The notes below the pieces were generated by a model, which had not been told where the DNA came from, did not search any database, and worked only from the letters and a program-made list of their open reading frames with translations. A stretch of DNA of 64,000 nucleotides from Halomonas denitrificans. GTDB lineage: Bacteria; Pseudomonadota; Gammaproteobacteria; Xanthomonadales; Wenzhouxiangellaceae. Location: positions 744,001 through 808,000 of the forward strand of contig JAHVKF010000002.1 in NCBI GenBank assembly GCA_019800895.1. Reading direction: 5' to 3'. A program made the translations under genes and the position numbers. Numbering within the stretch: position 1 is the stretch's first letter; the number at the start of each line of letters is the position of its first letter. This document shows, in pieces, positions 1 through 10,378 of the stretch.

Positions 1-504
1 CGCCTGCATCCGGTGACCCGACGGATCCGCCCGCACAACGGCACCGATTACGCCGCACCCACCGGCACGCCGATCTGGGCCGCCGGCGACGGCACCGTGA
101 TCGAGGCCGGCTACTCGCGACCCAACGGCAACTACATCTTCATCCAGCACGGCAACCACATCGTGACCCGTTACCTGCACCTGTCGCGCAAGCGGGTCAA
201 CCGGGGCGACCGGGTCCGCCAGGGCCAGGTCATCGGCAACGTCGGGTCGACCGGCCTGGCGACCGGCCCGCACCTGCACTACGAGTTCCTGGTCAACGGC
301 CGACACCGCGATCCGCGCCGGGTCGACCTGCCCGAGGCCACGCCCCTGTCCGAGGAGTTGCTGCCGAGCTTCCGCGCGCACGCCGCACCCTATCTGGCGC
401 AGCTCGATCGGCTCGTTCCCGACGCGGGCGTGATGCTCGCCTCGGCCGGAGACGGCGGCTGCGCCGAGCGCGATGCGGGGTGCCGGTCCGGCAACGCGCC
501 GTGA
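1..504 (+). CDS. M23 family metallopeptidase, C-terminal part (5' end outside window)
   Basis: The reading frame is open from base 1, so the gene starts upstream of the window; 167 codons are visible. It carries the LytM/M23 fold: HNGTD near the start gives the first zinc ligands (H and D), and the HLHYEF motif near residue 93 gives the last zinc ligand and the catalytic His. Family members are periplasmic or envelope-bound endopeptidases that cut peptidoglycan peptide cross-links (MepM/OapA-like). The C-terminal tail of about 65 residues is rich in Ala/Asp and not conserved in any way I recognise. Its TGA overlaps the GTG of the next gene, anmK, which fits co-transcription of two cell-wall metabolism genes. 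Confidence 0.9.
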   Translation, partial: RLHPVTRRIRPHNGTDYAAPTGTPIWAAGDGTVIEAGYSRPNGNYIFIQHGNHIVTRYLHLSRKRVNRGDRVRQGQVIGNVGSTGLATGPHLHYEFLVNGRHRDPRRVDLPEATPLSEELLPSFRAHAAPYLAQLDRLVPDAGVMLASAGDGGCAERDAGCRSGNAP

Positions 505-1625
505 GCGCCCCGGCCTTCCTGGGCCTCATTTCCGGAACCAGCATGGACGGCATCGATGCCGTCGCGGTGCGCTTCGATGGGCGGTCGACGGACCTGCGGG
601 CCGAACTGCTGGCGGGCCGTACGCTGGCCTATCCCGAAGGCCTGCGTGCGGATCTCGACGCGCTGCGAGCCGACCCCGATGCCTTTCCGGCGGCACGTCT
701 GGCCGCGCTGGACGCGGCGGTGGGCGATGCGTTCGCGAACGCGGCCGAAGCGCTGGTCGCCGAGAGCGGCCTGGCCCGTTCCGCAATCCGTGCGATCGGC
801 AGTCATGGACAGACCGTGTTGCACCGGCCCGATGCAGATCGTCCGCACACGGTCCAGGTCGGCGACCCGTCGCGGATCGCGGCGGCGCTCGGGGTCGATG
901 TGATCGCCGACCTGCGACGCGCCGATGTGGCCGCGGGCGGCCAGGGCGCGCCGCTCGCGCCGCTCCTCCATCGCGCACTGCTGCACCGCCCCGGTGAACG
1001 GCGCGCGGTGGTGAACCTCGGTGGGATCGCCAACGTCACCCGGCTCGACGCCGACGGTGCAGTCTCGGGCTTCGACACCGGCCCGGCCAGTTGTTTTCTC
1101 GATGACTGGTACCGTGCTCACCACCCTTGCGGCGCCCGCTTCGACGAGGGCGGCGCGTGGGCTTCCGGCGGGAGGGTCGACGAGGCGCTGCTGGCGCGCC
1201 TCCTCGACGACCCGTATTTCCACCGCACGCCGCCGAAGAGCACCGGTATCGAATACTTCAGCCCGGCGTGGCTCCGTGCTCGGCTGCCCGCGGATGCCGA
1301 ACGCCGCCCGGCCGACATCCAGGCGACGCTGGCCGAGTTCTCGGCCGCCAGCCTGGCCGCCGCACTGGCCGAGATCGCGCCCGAGCGCATCCTGGTCTGC
1401 GGCGGCGGCGTGCACAACCCGGACCTCATCGGTCGCGTGCGCCAGCGGCTGGCGTCGGACGTGGAGCTGGAGTCGACCACGCGCCACGGCCTGAACGCGG
1501 ATTTCGTCGAGGCCACGCTGGTGGCCTGGCTGGCGCGCGAATTCGTCGAGGGCCGGCCGGTCGATACGCCGCCGATCACCGGCGCCGGACGGCCGGTTCG
1601 CCTCGGCGCGCTGTATCCCGGGTAA
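501..1625 (+). CDS. anmK: anhydro-N-acetylmuramic acid kinase
   Basis: Phosphorylates and opens 1,6-anhydroMurNAc to MurNAc-6-phosphate in cytoplasmic cell-wall recycling. The product is 374 aa, normal for the family. The N-terminal GLISGTSMDGID signature, SHGQT near residue 103 and GFDTGP near residue 189 are typical of this sugar-kinase/actin-like fold; CGGG near residue 298 belongs to the C-terminal lobe. I chose the GTG at 501 because it places the signature a few residues from the N-terminus and overlaps the upstream stop (GTGA). An in-frame GTG at 480 is possible. It follows an M23 endopeptidase, consistent with a turnover/recycling pair. Confidence 0.93.
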   Translation: MSAPAFLGLISGTSMDGIDAVAVRFDGRSTDLRAELLAGRTLAYPEGLRADLDALRADPDAFPAARLAALDAAVGDAFANAAEALVAESGLARSAIRAIGSHGQTVLHRPDADRPHTVQVGDPSRIAAALGVDVIADLRRADVAAGGQGAPLAPLLHRALLHRPGERRAVVNLGGIANVTRLDADGAVSGFDTGPASCFLDDWYRAHHPCGARFDEGGAWASGGRVDEALLARLLDDPYFHRTPPKSTGIEYFSPAWLRARLPADAERRPADIQATLAEFSAASLAAALAEIAPERILVCGGGVHNPDLIGRVRQRLASDVELESTTRHGLNADFVEATLVAWLAREFVEGRPVDTPPITGAGRPVRLGALYPG

Positions 1626-1667
1626 GCCGCGCGGGCTTCGCCGCGAATCGCCCGCCGGGCCTCGACG

Positions 1668-2162
1668 TCAGTCCAGTGGGTCGTCGTCGACCAGGCTGCG
1701 GTCCCCCTCGAACGCCCGCCAGTGCTCTGCGAAGGTTCGGCCCGTCGACGGGTGTGCGAGATCCGGCGCCAGGTCGGCCAGCGGCTTCAGGACGTGGGCG
1801 TACTTCAGGATTTCTCCGCGCGGCAGGACCAGATCGCCGAACCGGCCCGTCCGCTGGCCGTAGAGCAGGACGTCGATGTCGAGGGTCCGGTCGGCGAATT
1901 TCGGCAGGTCGCGGCGGCGGCCGTGGCGGTCTTCCAGGTCGGTCAACCAGGCTTTCAGCGCGGCGGGCTCGAGGTCGGTGCTCAGGCGGCAGCAGGCGTT
2001 GAGGAAGTCCTCGCCGTCGAAGCCGACCGCCTCGGATCGGTAGACCGGCGAGCATTCGACCCGGCCGAATCGGTCGCGGAGCTCGGCCAGGCCGGCCGCC
2101 AGGTTGCGCCGGGCATCGACGTTGCTGCCGAGCCCCAGGTAGACCGTTTCGGCGTCGGTCAC
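1668..2162 (-). CDS. folK: 2-amino-4-hydroxy-6-hydroxymethyldihydropteridine pyrophosphokinase
   Basis: Transfers pyrophosphate from ATP to 6-hydroxymethyl-dihydropterin in folate synthesis. The 164-residue product has the family's N-terminal YLGLGSNV strand and the R-T-L-D-I-D-V-L-L-Y signature near residues 92-101, which carries the metal-binding aspartates. It is the last gene of a minus-strand run tsaD-folB-folK and lies just downstream of folB, whose product supplies its substrate. It converges on anmK with about 40 bp between the stops. Confidence 0.93.
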   Translation of the reverse strand: MTDAETVYLGLGSNVDARRNLAAGLAELRDRFGRVECSPVYRSEAVGFDGEDFLNACCRLSTDLEPAALKAWLTDLEDRHGRRRDLPKFADRTLDIDVLLYGQRTGRFGDLVLPRGEILKYAHVLKPLADLAPDLAHPSTGRTFAEHWRAFEGDRSLVDDDPLD

Positions 2163-2195
2163 GCGTGCCTCCGGGGTAAGAAGTCCAGGTTCGGG

Positions 2196-2555
2196 TCAGT
2201 CGGGTCGGCGGCCGCGCTCGATCATCACGCCGACCGACTTCGAGCCGGTCACAGCGCCCGGCTTGTCCAGGCGCAGCGTCAGCCAGGGAACATCGAACTC
2301 GTCGAGGATGATCCCGGCACAGCGCTCGGCCAGCGTCTCGACCAGGTAGAAGCTGCTCTGGCCGACGAACGCGATCAGCCGCTTCGAGACCGCCTTGTAA
2401 TCGAGTGTATCGTCGATCGAATCGGTGCGTGCGGCAGCGGCGATGTCGGCGGCCATTTCGACGTTGAGAACGACTTTCTGTCGAATTTCCCGTTCCCAGT
2501 CGTAGATGCCCACGACGGTCTCGACTTCCAGGTCCTGGATGAATACGCGGTCCAT
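2196..2555 (-). CDS. folB: dihydroneopterin aldolase
   Basis: Cleaves dihydroneopterin to 6-hydroxymethyl-dihydropterin and glycolaldehyde, one step before FolK. The product is 119 aa, the usual length. VGIYDWERE near residue 14 holds the conserved Glu, and RLDKPGAV near residue 97 holds the conserved Lys-Pro. The ATG at 2555 is chosen because the protein begins with the family's usual MDRVFIQDLEV-type start; the open frame further upstream is shadow sequence over tsaD. It sits 14 bp downstream of tsaD and upstream of folK, probably one transcript. Confidence 0.93.
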   Translation of the reverse strand: MDRVFIQDLEVETVVGIYDWEREIRQKVVLNVEMAADIAAAARTDSIDDTLDYKAVSKRLIAFVGQSSFYLVETLAERCAGIILDEFDVPWLTLRLDKPGAVTGSKSVGVMIERGRRPD

Positions 2556-2569
2556 GCGGCGTGCTCCTG

Positions 2570-3580
2570 TCAAAGCGGGGGAAGGTCGTCCAGCGGCCAG
2601 CGCGGACGGACCGCGATGTCGCCGGCGCGTCCGGCCTCGTTCCTGCGGAACCAGCCGGCCAGCGCGATCATCGCGCCGTTGTCGGTGCACAGCGCGAGCG
2701 GCGGATAGTAGACGCGCCCCGGCAGCGCCGCGTCGAGGGCGGCCCGCAGGCGCCGGTTGGCGCTGACCCCGCCGGCCACGACCAGCCGCTCGAGGCGCGT
2801 GGCCTTCAGTGCCCGCCGGCACTTGATCGCGAGGGTCTCGACCACCGCGCGCTCGAAGCCGGCCGCGATGTCGGCGCGGGTCGCCGGATCGTCGGCCTCG
2901 CGCTCGATCAGCAGCCGCGTGTGGGTCTTGAGCCCGGAGAAGCTGAAGTCCAGCCCCGGCCGGTCGGTCATCGGCCGCGGAAAGGCGAAGCGATCGGGGT
3001 CGCCTGCCTCGGCCAGGCGCGCGACTTCGGGACCGCCGGGGTAGCCGAGTTCGAGCAGGCGGGCGGTCTTGTCGAAGGCCTCGCCGGCCGCATCGTCGAG
3101 GGTCTCGCCGAGCAAGCGGTACGCACCCGGCGCGCGCACCTCGATCAACAGCGTGTGGCCGCCGGAGACCAGCAGCGCGACGAAGGGAAACTCGGGCGGG
3201 TCGGGCTCCAGCAGCGGCGAGAGCAGGTGGCCCTCCATGTGGTGGACGCGGATCGTCGGCCGGTCGATGCCGCGCGCGTAGCCCTCGGCGACCGCGCTGG
3301 CGACCAGTAGCGCCCCGGCCAGCCCCGGCCCGGCGGTGTAGGCCACCGCGTCGATCGAGTCGGGCCCCAGGGCCGCCCGATCCAGCACCTGGCGGATCAT
3401 CGGCGCCAGCTTTCGGACGTGGTCCCGCGAGGCCAGTTCGGGCACCACGCCGCCGTAGCGCGCATGCTCCAGCTGGGTATGGACCGCGTCGGAAACGATG
3501 CCCTCCCCGTGCCGGTAGACCGCCACCGCGGTTTCGTCGCAGGACGTCTCGATGCCGAGAACGGTAGAAAGGCTTTGCAT
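2570..3580 (-). CDS. tsaD: tRNA N6-adenosine threonylcarbamoyltransferase
   Basis: Catalytic subunit that transfers the threonylcarbamoyl group to A37 of ANN-decoding tRNAs (t6A), working with TsaB and TsaE. The 336-residue product has the ASKHA-fold start GIETSCDET, the Fe/metal-binding HHMEGH at about residues 110-115, and the C-terminal phosphate-binding [10 protein letters not shown] region. The ATG at 3580 gives the standard N-terminus ([13 protein letters not shown]); longer in-frame starts run into the rpsU promoter region. Divergent from rpsU, the same arrangement as in E. coli. Confidence 0.96.
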   Translation of the reverse strand: MQSLSTVLGIETSCDETAVAVYRHGEGIVSDAVHTQLEHARYGGVVPELASRDHVRKLAPMIRQVLDRAALGPDSIDAVAYTAGPGLAGALLVASAVAEGYARGIDRPTIRVHHMEGHLLSPLLEPDPPEFPFVALLVSGGHTLLIEVRAPGAYRLLGETLDDAAGEAFDKTARLLELGYPGGPEVARLAEAGDPDRFAFPRPMTDRPGLDFSFSGLKTHTRLLIEREADDPATRADIAAGFERAVVETLAIKCRRALKATRLERLVVAGGVSANRRLRAALDAALPGRVYYPPLALCTDNGAMIALAGWFRRNEAGRAGDIAVRPRWPLDDLPPL

Positions 3581-3604
3581 TGCAGCATGGTACCGCGATA
3601 TACT
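3575..3604 (+). promoter_or_regulatory. probable sigma-70 promoter of rpsU
   Basis: TTGCAT (3575-3580) and TATACT (3599-3604) are separated by 18 bp. They would start transcription near 3611, about 33 bases before the rpsU ATG. The -35 box overlaps the first codon of the divergent tsaD gene. Assigned by consensus match only. Confidence 0.6.
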
Positions 3605-3643
3605 GGCGAACTCTGCCAATTTCTCAAGGTTGTGTGATTCGTA

Positions 3644-3859
3644 ATGCCTAGCGTCAAAGTCAAGGAAAACGAGCCGTTCGAGTACGCCCTGCGCCGCTTC
3701 AAGCGTTCCTGCGAGAAGGCCGGTGTGGTGGCCGAAACCCGTCGGCGCGAGTTCTTCGAGAAGCCGACCCAGGAGCGCAAGCGCAAGAAGGCCGCTGCGG
3801 TCAAGCGGCACCTGCGGAAGCTGTCCCGAGACGTGACGAACCGCAAGCGCCTGTACTGA
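3644..3859 (+). CDS. rpsU: 30S ribosomal protein S21
   Basis: Small-subunit protein next to the anti-Shine-Dalgarno end of 16S rRNA, important for initiation. The 71-residue product has the length and sequence of gammaproteobacterial S21 ([19 protein letters not shown] start, basic C-terminus ending NRKRLY). It is the first gene of the macromolecular synthesis operon (rpsU, yqeY, dnaG, rpoD) and is separated from the rest by a terminator-like hairpin at 4048-4075, which should let S21 be made in excess over primase. Confidence 0.97.
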   Translation: MPSVKVKENEPFEYALRRFKRSCEKAGVVAETRRREFFEKPTQERKRKKAAAVKRHLRKLSRDVTNRKRLY

Positions 3860-4047
3860 AACGGCGCCTCGTCGCCCCGGCGCGCGCTTCGTCGCCCCGG
3901 GACCTGCTCACGCACTGATCGTGCGCTCCGCGGTTCCCGGCGCTCCTGCAGCCCACGCCGGAACGACGATTCATCCGTCTCCCGCGGTCGCCGCGTACAT
4001 CGTCGATGGCGAAAGGTCGACGGCGAAAGCGGATTCCAGATGAAGCG
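3860..4047. other. intergenic spacer between rpsU and yqeY
   Basis: No coding sequence is seen. The only structure noticed is a direct repeat of a 12-base motif (TCGTCGCCCCGG) near 3870-3900. The spacer ends in the hairpin listed next. Confidence 0.5.
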
Positions 4048-4075
4048 AACGGGTGGCCTGCGGGCCGCCCGTTTT
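4048..4075 (+). terminator. intrinsic terminator / attenuator after rpsU
   Basis: A 9-bp stem with one G-U pair (4050-4058 with 4063-4071), tetraloop TGCG, flanking A/T pairs, and a run of four T at 4072-4075. The position corresponds to the internal terminator between rpsU and dnaG in the E. coli operon, where partial read-through sets primase and sigma levels. Here it lies 63 bases upstream of yqeY. Confidence 0.75.
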
Positions 4076-4137
4076 GCGTTTCCGGATTTCGACCCCACTT
4101 TCCGTTTCCTGAACACGAACCCTTGCAGGAGAGCGCC

Positions 4138-4581
4138 ATGTCGCTGAAGCAGAACGTGAACGATCAGGTCAAGCAGGCGATGAAGTCGGGCGACAAGGAC
4201 CGGCTGAAGGTGCTCCGCATGCTGACCGCGGCAATCAAGCAGCGCGAAGTCGACGAGCGGGTCGAGCTCGGCGACGACGACGTGATGGCGGTGATCGAGA
4301 AGATGGTCAAGCAGCGTCGCGAATCGATCGAGCAGTATCGTGCCGGTGGGCGCGAAGAGCTGGCCGAGGTCGAGCAGGCCGAGATCGACGTGCTCGCCGA
4401 CTTTCTGCCCGAGCCCCTGAGCGACGACGAGATCGAGGCCCTGATCGACCAGGCGATCGCCGACAGCGGGGCGTCGCAGATGAGCGACATGGGCCAGGTC
4501 ATGGGTCGGTTGAAGGGCCCGATGCAGGGCCGCGCCGACATGAAGCAGGTCTCCGCCAGGGTTCGCGCCCGCCTGAGCTGA
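4138..4581 (+). CDS. yqeY: GatB/YqeY domain protein
   Basis: 147-residue protein matching the YqeY family: MSLKQNVNDQVKQAMKSGDK start, LRMLTAAIKQREVDER helix, and a C-terminal helical tail resembling the tRNA-binding tail of GatB. The family is linked by homology to tRNA-dependent amidotransferases, but its own function is not settled. The ATG at 4138 has a CAGGAG ribosome site 6 bases upstream; longer in-frame reading would start inside the terminator hairpin. Located between rpsU and dnaG, as in many bacteria outside the enterics. Confidence 0.9.
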   Translation: MSLKQNVNDQVKQAMKSGDKDRLKVLRMLTAAIKQREVDERVELGDDDVMAVIEKMVKQRRESIEQYRAGGREELAEVEQAEIDVLADFLPEPLSDDEIEALIDQAIADSGASQMSDMGQVMGRLKGPMQGRADMKQVSARVRARLS

Positions 4582-4659
4582 TTCCGCGGCGGCCCCTGCC
4601 CGGCCGGTCCCGACGCGTCGGCGCGTCGTGCCGCCTGCAACAGCGCTAAACTCGGACGC

Positions 4660-6390
4660 GTGTCCGGCCTGATTCCCGAATCCTTCATCGAGTCGCTGCT
4701 CGAACGCATCGACATCATCGACGTAGTCGGCGCGCGCGTTCCGCTGAAGCCCGCCGGCCACGAGTTCAAGGCCTGTTGCCCGTTCCACGACGAGAAGACG
4801 CCGTCGTTCTACGTCAGTCCCCAGAAACAGTTCTACCACTGCTTCGGCTGCGGCGCCCACGGCACCGCGGTCGGCTTCGTGATGCAGTACGACGGCCTCG
4901 AGTTTCCGGCGGCGATCGAGGAGCTGGCCGGCCAGGTCGGAATGGACGTGCCGCGCACCGGCGGCGAGGCGTCCGGGGCGCGCAAGCGCGAGCAGGAACC
5001 GCTGTTCGATGCGCTCGAAGCTGCGCAGAACTTCTTCCGGGCCCAGCTGAGGAAGGATCCGGCCGCGCAGCGCTACCTGGCCGAGCGTGGCCTGGACGAA
5101 CGCACGCTCGACGAGTTCGGCGTCGGGCGCGCCCCGGACGCGTGGTCGGCGCTGGTCGACCGGCTGATCGAGAAAGGGCACAAGGCGGTCGACCTGGAGA
5201 AGGCCGGGCTGGCCGGCCGGGCGCGCAACGGCAACTGGATCGACAAGTTCCGCAACCGGATCATGTTCCCGATCCGCGATCGACGGGGGCGCGTGATCGC
5301 CTTCGGCGGCCGGGCCCTGGGCGACGATGGCCCGAAGTATCTCAACTCGGCCGAGACCCCGGTGTTCCACAAGGGGCGCGAGCTCTACCGGCTTTTCGAG
5401 GTCCGGCGCGGCGGCCTGCCCGAGCGCCTGCTCGTGGTCGAGGGCTACATGGATGCCGCGGCGCTCTACCAGTTCGGCTTCGAGGACGCGGTCGCGACGC
5501 TCGGCACCGCGGTGACCTCCGACCACCTCGAGCTCATGTTCCGCGCGACCTCGGTGGTGGTGTTCTGCTTCGACGGTGATTCGGCCGGTCGGCGTGCCGC
5601 GTGGAAGGGCCTGGAAGCCGCGCTGCCTGCGATGAAGTCGAACCGTGAAGTGCGGTTCCTTTTCCTGCCGGACGGCGAGGACCCCGACAGCCTGGTCCGC
5701 AGCGAGGGCCGGGATGCGTTCGCCGCCCGGCTGGATTCGGCGGTGCCGCTGTCGTCGTTCCTCTTCGACGAACTTGCGCGTCCGCTCGACCTGACCACTC
5801 TCGACGGCCGCGCCCGCCTGGTCGCCCAGGCCGAGCCGTTGCTGGGCCGCTTGCCGGCCGGGCCCTTCGCCGACCTGATGGCCGACGAGCTCGAGCGCCG
5901 GGCCGGCCATGCGGGCGACTGGCGCCCGCAACCGGCGGCGCAGGGCCCGAAACGACAGGCTTCCGATCGGTCCTTGACTCCGGTACAATACGCGGTTGCC
6001 ATTCTTGTCCAGCACCCGGAGCTGGCCGCAGATCTGGACCGCGACCGGCTCGATGGGCCCGGCGCGCTGAAAGGGGTCGATTTCCTGGTCCAACTCATTG
6101 ATTTCTGCGCGTCCCGGCCCAACGTCTCCACCGCACTCGTCCTCGAACACTGGCGGGATCGGCCGGAGGGTCGGTATCTGGCCGAGCTGGCCGCGCGCGA
6201 CCTTGCCGGCCGCGCGGAACAGCTGGGGCCCGCGCTGGTCGAATCGCTGGACAGGATCCGGATCCAGAGAATTCGCGTCCGGGTCGCCGAACTGCAGCGC
6301 CGTCAGGCGGCCGAAGGGCTCACGCCCGAACAGGCCGACGAACTCCGGCACTGGCTGAAACACCGTACCGCCGGCCCGTCCGGCAACTAG
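4660..6390 (+). CDS. dnaG: DNA primase
   Basis: Makes RNA primers at the replication fork with DnaB helicase. The 576-residue product has an N-terminal zinc-binding domain (CCPFHDEKTPSF near 39-50, HCFGCG near 60-65), a TOPRIM catalytic core (VVEGYMD near 258-264, FDGDSAGRRA near 303-312) and a C-terminal helicase-binding region. Start is GTG at 4660; the protein then begins MSGLIPESFIESLLERIDIIDVV, the usual family N-terminus. Twelve bases separate it from rpoD. Confidence 0.97.
   Translation: MSGLIPESFIESLLERIDIIDVVGARVPLKPAGHEFKACCPFHDEKTPSFYVSPQKQFYHCFGCGAHGTAVGFVMQYDGLEFPAAIEELAGQVGMDVPRTGGEASGARKREQEPLFDALEAAQNFFRAQLRKDPAAQRYLAERGLDERTLDEFGVGRAPDAWSALVDRLIEKGHKAVDLEKAGLAGRARNGNWIDKFRNRIMFPIRDRRGRVIAFGGRALGDDGPKYLNSAETPVFHKGRELYRLFEVRRGGLPERLLVVEGYMDAAALYQFGFEDAVATLGTAVTSDHLELMFRATSVVVFCFDGDSAGRRAAWKGLEAALPAMKSNREVRFLFLPDGEDPDSLVRSEGRDAFAARLDSAVPLSSFLFDELARPLDLTTLDGRARLVAQAEPLLGRLPAGPFADLMADELERRAGHAGDWRPQPAAQGPKRQASDRSLTPVQYAVAILVQHPELAADLDRDRLDGPGALKGVDFLVQLIDFCASRPNVSTALVLEHWRDRPEGRYLAELAARDLAGRAEQLGPALVESLDRIRIQRIRVRVAELQRRQAAEGLTPEQADELRHWLKHRTAGPSGN
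5961..5989 (+). promoter_or_regulatory. possible internal promoter for rpoD inside dnaG
   Basis: TACAAT at 5984-5989 matches the -10 consensus in five of six positions, 17 bp after a weak TTCCGA (-35-like). It is about 410 bp upstream of the rpoD start, inside the 3' third of dnaG, where E. coli also has internal rpoD promoters. The match is weak and chance cannot be excluded. Confidence 0.3.
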
Positions 6391-6402
6391 AGTCGACAGT
6401 CT

Positions 6403-8268
<1,866 letters not shown>

Positions 8269-8305
8269 TCCCGCGCCGCGCCGCGCCGCGGCGTCCCGCG
8301 TTCGA

Positions 8306-8330
8306 CGCCCCGCCCCGTGCGGGGCGTTTT
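8306..8330 (+). terminator. intrinsic terminator after rpoD
   Basis: Six-bp GC stem 8311-8316 with 8321-8326, loop GTGC, then four T (8327-8330); an alternative 7-bp stem 8306-8312 with 8320-8326 is also possible. It lies 40-60 bases after the rpoD stop. Confidence 0.85.
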
Positions 8331-8373
8331 CGTTCGAGCAGCGATCAACGGCCCGGTGACGCACAATGCGCTC

Positions 8374-9489
8374 ATGCGCACGCCCGACCCTCCGCGCCGG
8401 ATCTGGCTGCTGTCGGCCTACCGCGCCGAAAGCCACGCAGCCTGGGCCGATCGCCTGGTTCGCGACCACGGCGCGTACCGGTGGCGGCGATTCGAGCTTC
8501 CCGGCCGCCACTTCGCATGGCGGATTCGCGGCAACCCGCTGAGCTGGTTCGATGAGCTGGGTGCGGCTAGCGAATCGAGTCCGCCGGATGCCCTGATCGC
8601 GACATCGATGGTCGACCTGGCGACGATCCGCGGTCTGCATCCCGCCCTCGCGCGCGTTCCCACGCTGCTGTACTTCCACGAGAACCAGTTCGCCTATCCG
8701 CGGAGCGAGCGCCAGGTCACGTCGATCGAGGCCCGGATGGTGCAGCTGTACGCGGCCCTGTGCGCGGACCGGGTCCTGTTCAATTCCCGCTTCAATCGCC
8801 GGTCCTTTCTCGACGGCGTAGCGGCGCTGCTGGCCCGGATGCCCGATCACGTGCCCGGGGACCTGGGGTCGCTGCTGTCGCGCCGGAGCGACGTGCTGCC
8901 CGTGCCGGTGGAGGCCATCGCGCCGGCGCCGCGGCGAGACCCGCGGTTGGTCGTCTGGAATCATCGATGGGAGTACGACAAGGCCCCCGACCTCTTCGCC
9001 GAGGCCATGGTGGAACTGGAACGGCGGGGCGTGGCGTTCCGGCTAGCGCTGCTCGGGCCGCGCGGTGCCCGACCCGTGCCCGCCCTGGCCCGGATCCGCT
9101 CGGCGTTGGCGTCGCGCATCGAGATCGACCGCTGCCCCGACCGCGAGGATTATCGAGCGGTCCTGGCGCGCGCCGGCGTGGTGGTCAGCACCGCGCGTCA
9201 CGAGTTCCAGGGGCTGTCGGTCCTGGAAGCGGTGTCGGCCGGTTGCGTTCCGCTGGTCCCGGACGCGCTGTGCTATCGCGAGCAGTATCCGGAATCCTTC
9301 CGCTATGCCGAAGGCGATTCCGACGCGCTTGCCGGTTGTCTCCAGGGCTGGTTCGATGCACCGCGGGCCATGCCGCGTGCCCCCTCGGTCCATGACTGGA
9401 CGGGGCCGAAGGTGAAGGCGCGCTGGAGTGAGGAGCTCGCGCGGCTGCTCGCGTCGGCGGGTGGCCTGGGACGTCGCGCGGTCGAGTGA
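8374..9489 (+). CDS. DUF3524-type glycosyltransferase, related to tRNA-queuosine mannosyltransferase
   Basis: 371 residues, GT-B glycosyltransferase layout. The N-terminal half has the DUF3524 hallmarks: LLSAYRAESHAAWADRLV, ELPGRHFAWRIRGNPLSW (about 41-58) and YFHENQFAYP (about 98-107). The C-terminal half has a nucleotide-sugar region with the EFQGLSVLEAVSAGC motif. The vertebrate member (GTDC1, now QTMAN) mannosylates queuosine in tRNA-Asp; bacterial homologues are largely uncharacterised, so a tRNA or another substrate is an inference. The ATG at 8374 is preferred, since an upstream GTG lies inside the rpoD terminator. It stands alone with no queuosine genes nearby in the window. Confidence 0.75.
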   Translation: MRTPDPPRRIWLLSAYRAESHAAWADRLVRDHGAYRWRRFELPGRHFAWRIRGNPLSWFDELGAASESSPPDALIATSMVDLATIRGLHPALARVPTLLYFHENQFAYPRSERQVTSIEARMVQLYAALCADRVLFNSRFNRRSFLDGVAALLARMPDHVPGDLGSLLSRRSDVLPVPVEAIAPAPRRDPRLVVWNHRWEYDKAPDLFAEAMVELERRGVAFRLALLGPRGARPVPALARIRSALASRIEIDRCPDREDYRAVLARAGVVVSTARHEFQGLSVLEAVSAGCVPLVPDALCYREQYPESFRYAEGDSDALAGCLQGWFDAPRAMPRAPSVHDWTGPKVKARWSEELARLLASAGGLGRRAVE

Positions 9490-9542
9490 TCGAACGATCG
9501 ATGCAGCGACCCCGCGCCGGGGCGGGATCGCGGGCCGCCCGG

Positions 9543-10259
9543 TCAGGGCGTGACGACGTGGAACTCGTCCTGGCTGCCATCGATCACGCTAGGCAGGCCG
9601 GTGATGCCCTGGCCGTTGAAGCGGGCGGCGACGTTGTCCAGCGCGCCGGCGTTGAAGGCCCGGGTGGAGCGAGACACCGTGCTGCGCGAAATCAGCACGG
9701 GGCTGCCGCCGGTCGGTGCGTGGATTCCGGTCCGGCCGGCGCGATCCACGGAGCAGCCGTCCACCGTGCCTGCGCCCCCGATCGCGATGCCGTTGCCGTT
9801 GACCTCGAGCACCGTGAGGTCCCGCACCCGATTGCCTTCGCCCGCGAGAGCGATTCCGTCGCCCTCGATGCCGCGAATCGAGCCGTTGACCACGGACACC
9901 GCGTCGGCGCTGTCGATGCTTTCGATCGCTGCGCCCCAGCGCGTCAGCTCGCACTCGGTCGACTCGCCGGTCCATTCGCAGTGGTTCTGTCCGAACACGG
10001 CGAAGCCGTCCATGTCGATGTGAACGTTCGAGACGAGGACGATGACGCCCCTGGGGTCTCCGCTCCCGAGTTCGAGGTTGCTGGCGAATCGATAGCTGCC
10101 CGGTTCCTCGATCTCGACCGGGAAGCCCGGCCGGTCGCCGGGGAAGCATCCGGACGGCACGCAGGCTTCGTCGATGATCCGGGGGGCGGCCAAGCTTGCG
10201 GTCGCCCAGCACGCGGAAGCCGCCGCGAGCACGAAAAGGCAAGGGGTTCGTCTGGTCAT
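9543..10259 (-). CDS. secreted right-handed beta-helix protein
   Basis: 238 residues with an N-terminal signal peptide (MTRRTPCLFVLAAASACWATASLAA). The body shows parallel beta-helix spacing: repeated short blocks such as NVHIDMDGFAV, VSVVNGSIRGI, NRVRDLTVLEV, GTVDGCSVDRA and PVLISRSTVSR. Such folds often bind or cut polysaccharides or act as surface proteins, but I see no lyase or hydrolase signature. Four cysteines in the mature N-terminal half (CVPSGC, HCEW, EC) could form disulfides. The ATG at 10259 is preceded on the minus strand by AGGAC. It lies downstream of the amidohydrolase operon but behind that operon's terminator. Function unknown. Confidence 0.75.
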   Translation of the reverse strand: MTRRTPCLFVLAAASACWATASLAAPRIIDEACVPSGCFPGDRPGFPVEIEEPGSYRFASNLELGSGDPRGVIVLVSNVHIDMDGFAVFGQNHCEWTGESTECELTRWGAAIESIDSADAVSVVNGSIRGIEGDGIALAGEGNRVRDLTVLEVNGNGIAIGGAGTVDGCSVDRAGRTGIHAPTGGSPVLISRSTVSRSTRAFNAGALDNVAARFNGQGITGLPSVIDGSQDEFHVVTP

Positions 10260-10280
10260 GTCCTGTTCTCGTTGGAAAGT

Positions 10281-10298
10281 TGCGTACCGGAGTACGCA
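10281..10298 (-). promoter_or_regulatory. palindrome in the leader of the beta-helix gene
   Basis: A perfect 7-bp inverted repeat (TGCGTAC / GTACGCA, 4-base loop) sits 22-39 bases upstream of the beta-helix start codon, between the upstream terminator and the ribosome site. It could be an operator or an mRNA hairpin. Nothing in the sequence says which. Confidence 0.35.
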
Positions 10299-10318
10299 GG
10301 CCGCTGGAAGGACACGCC

Positions 10319-10345
10319 AAAAAAGGCCCCGGACGCGCCGGGGCC
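10319..10345 (-). terminator. intrinsic terminator of the amidohydrolase operon
   Basis: On the minus strand an 8-bp GC stem (GGCCCCGG / CCGGGGCC, 5-base loop) is followed by six T (plus-strand A run 10319-10324). It lies about 35 bases after the stop of the last amidohydrolase gene. Confidence 0.9.
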
Positions 10346-10378
10346 AGTGCAGCAGCAAACAGGGAGGAGCAGCGCTCG

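Noticed and set aside
3397-6363. 988-codon open frame on the minus strand opposite yqeY and dnaG
   Set aside because: It is the complement of highly GC-biased coding genes with well-recognised products, and its translation is arginine/proline-rich with no domain. Such long antisense frames occur throughout this window.
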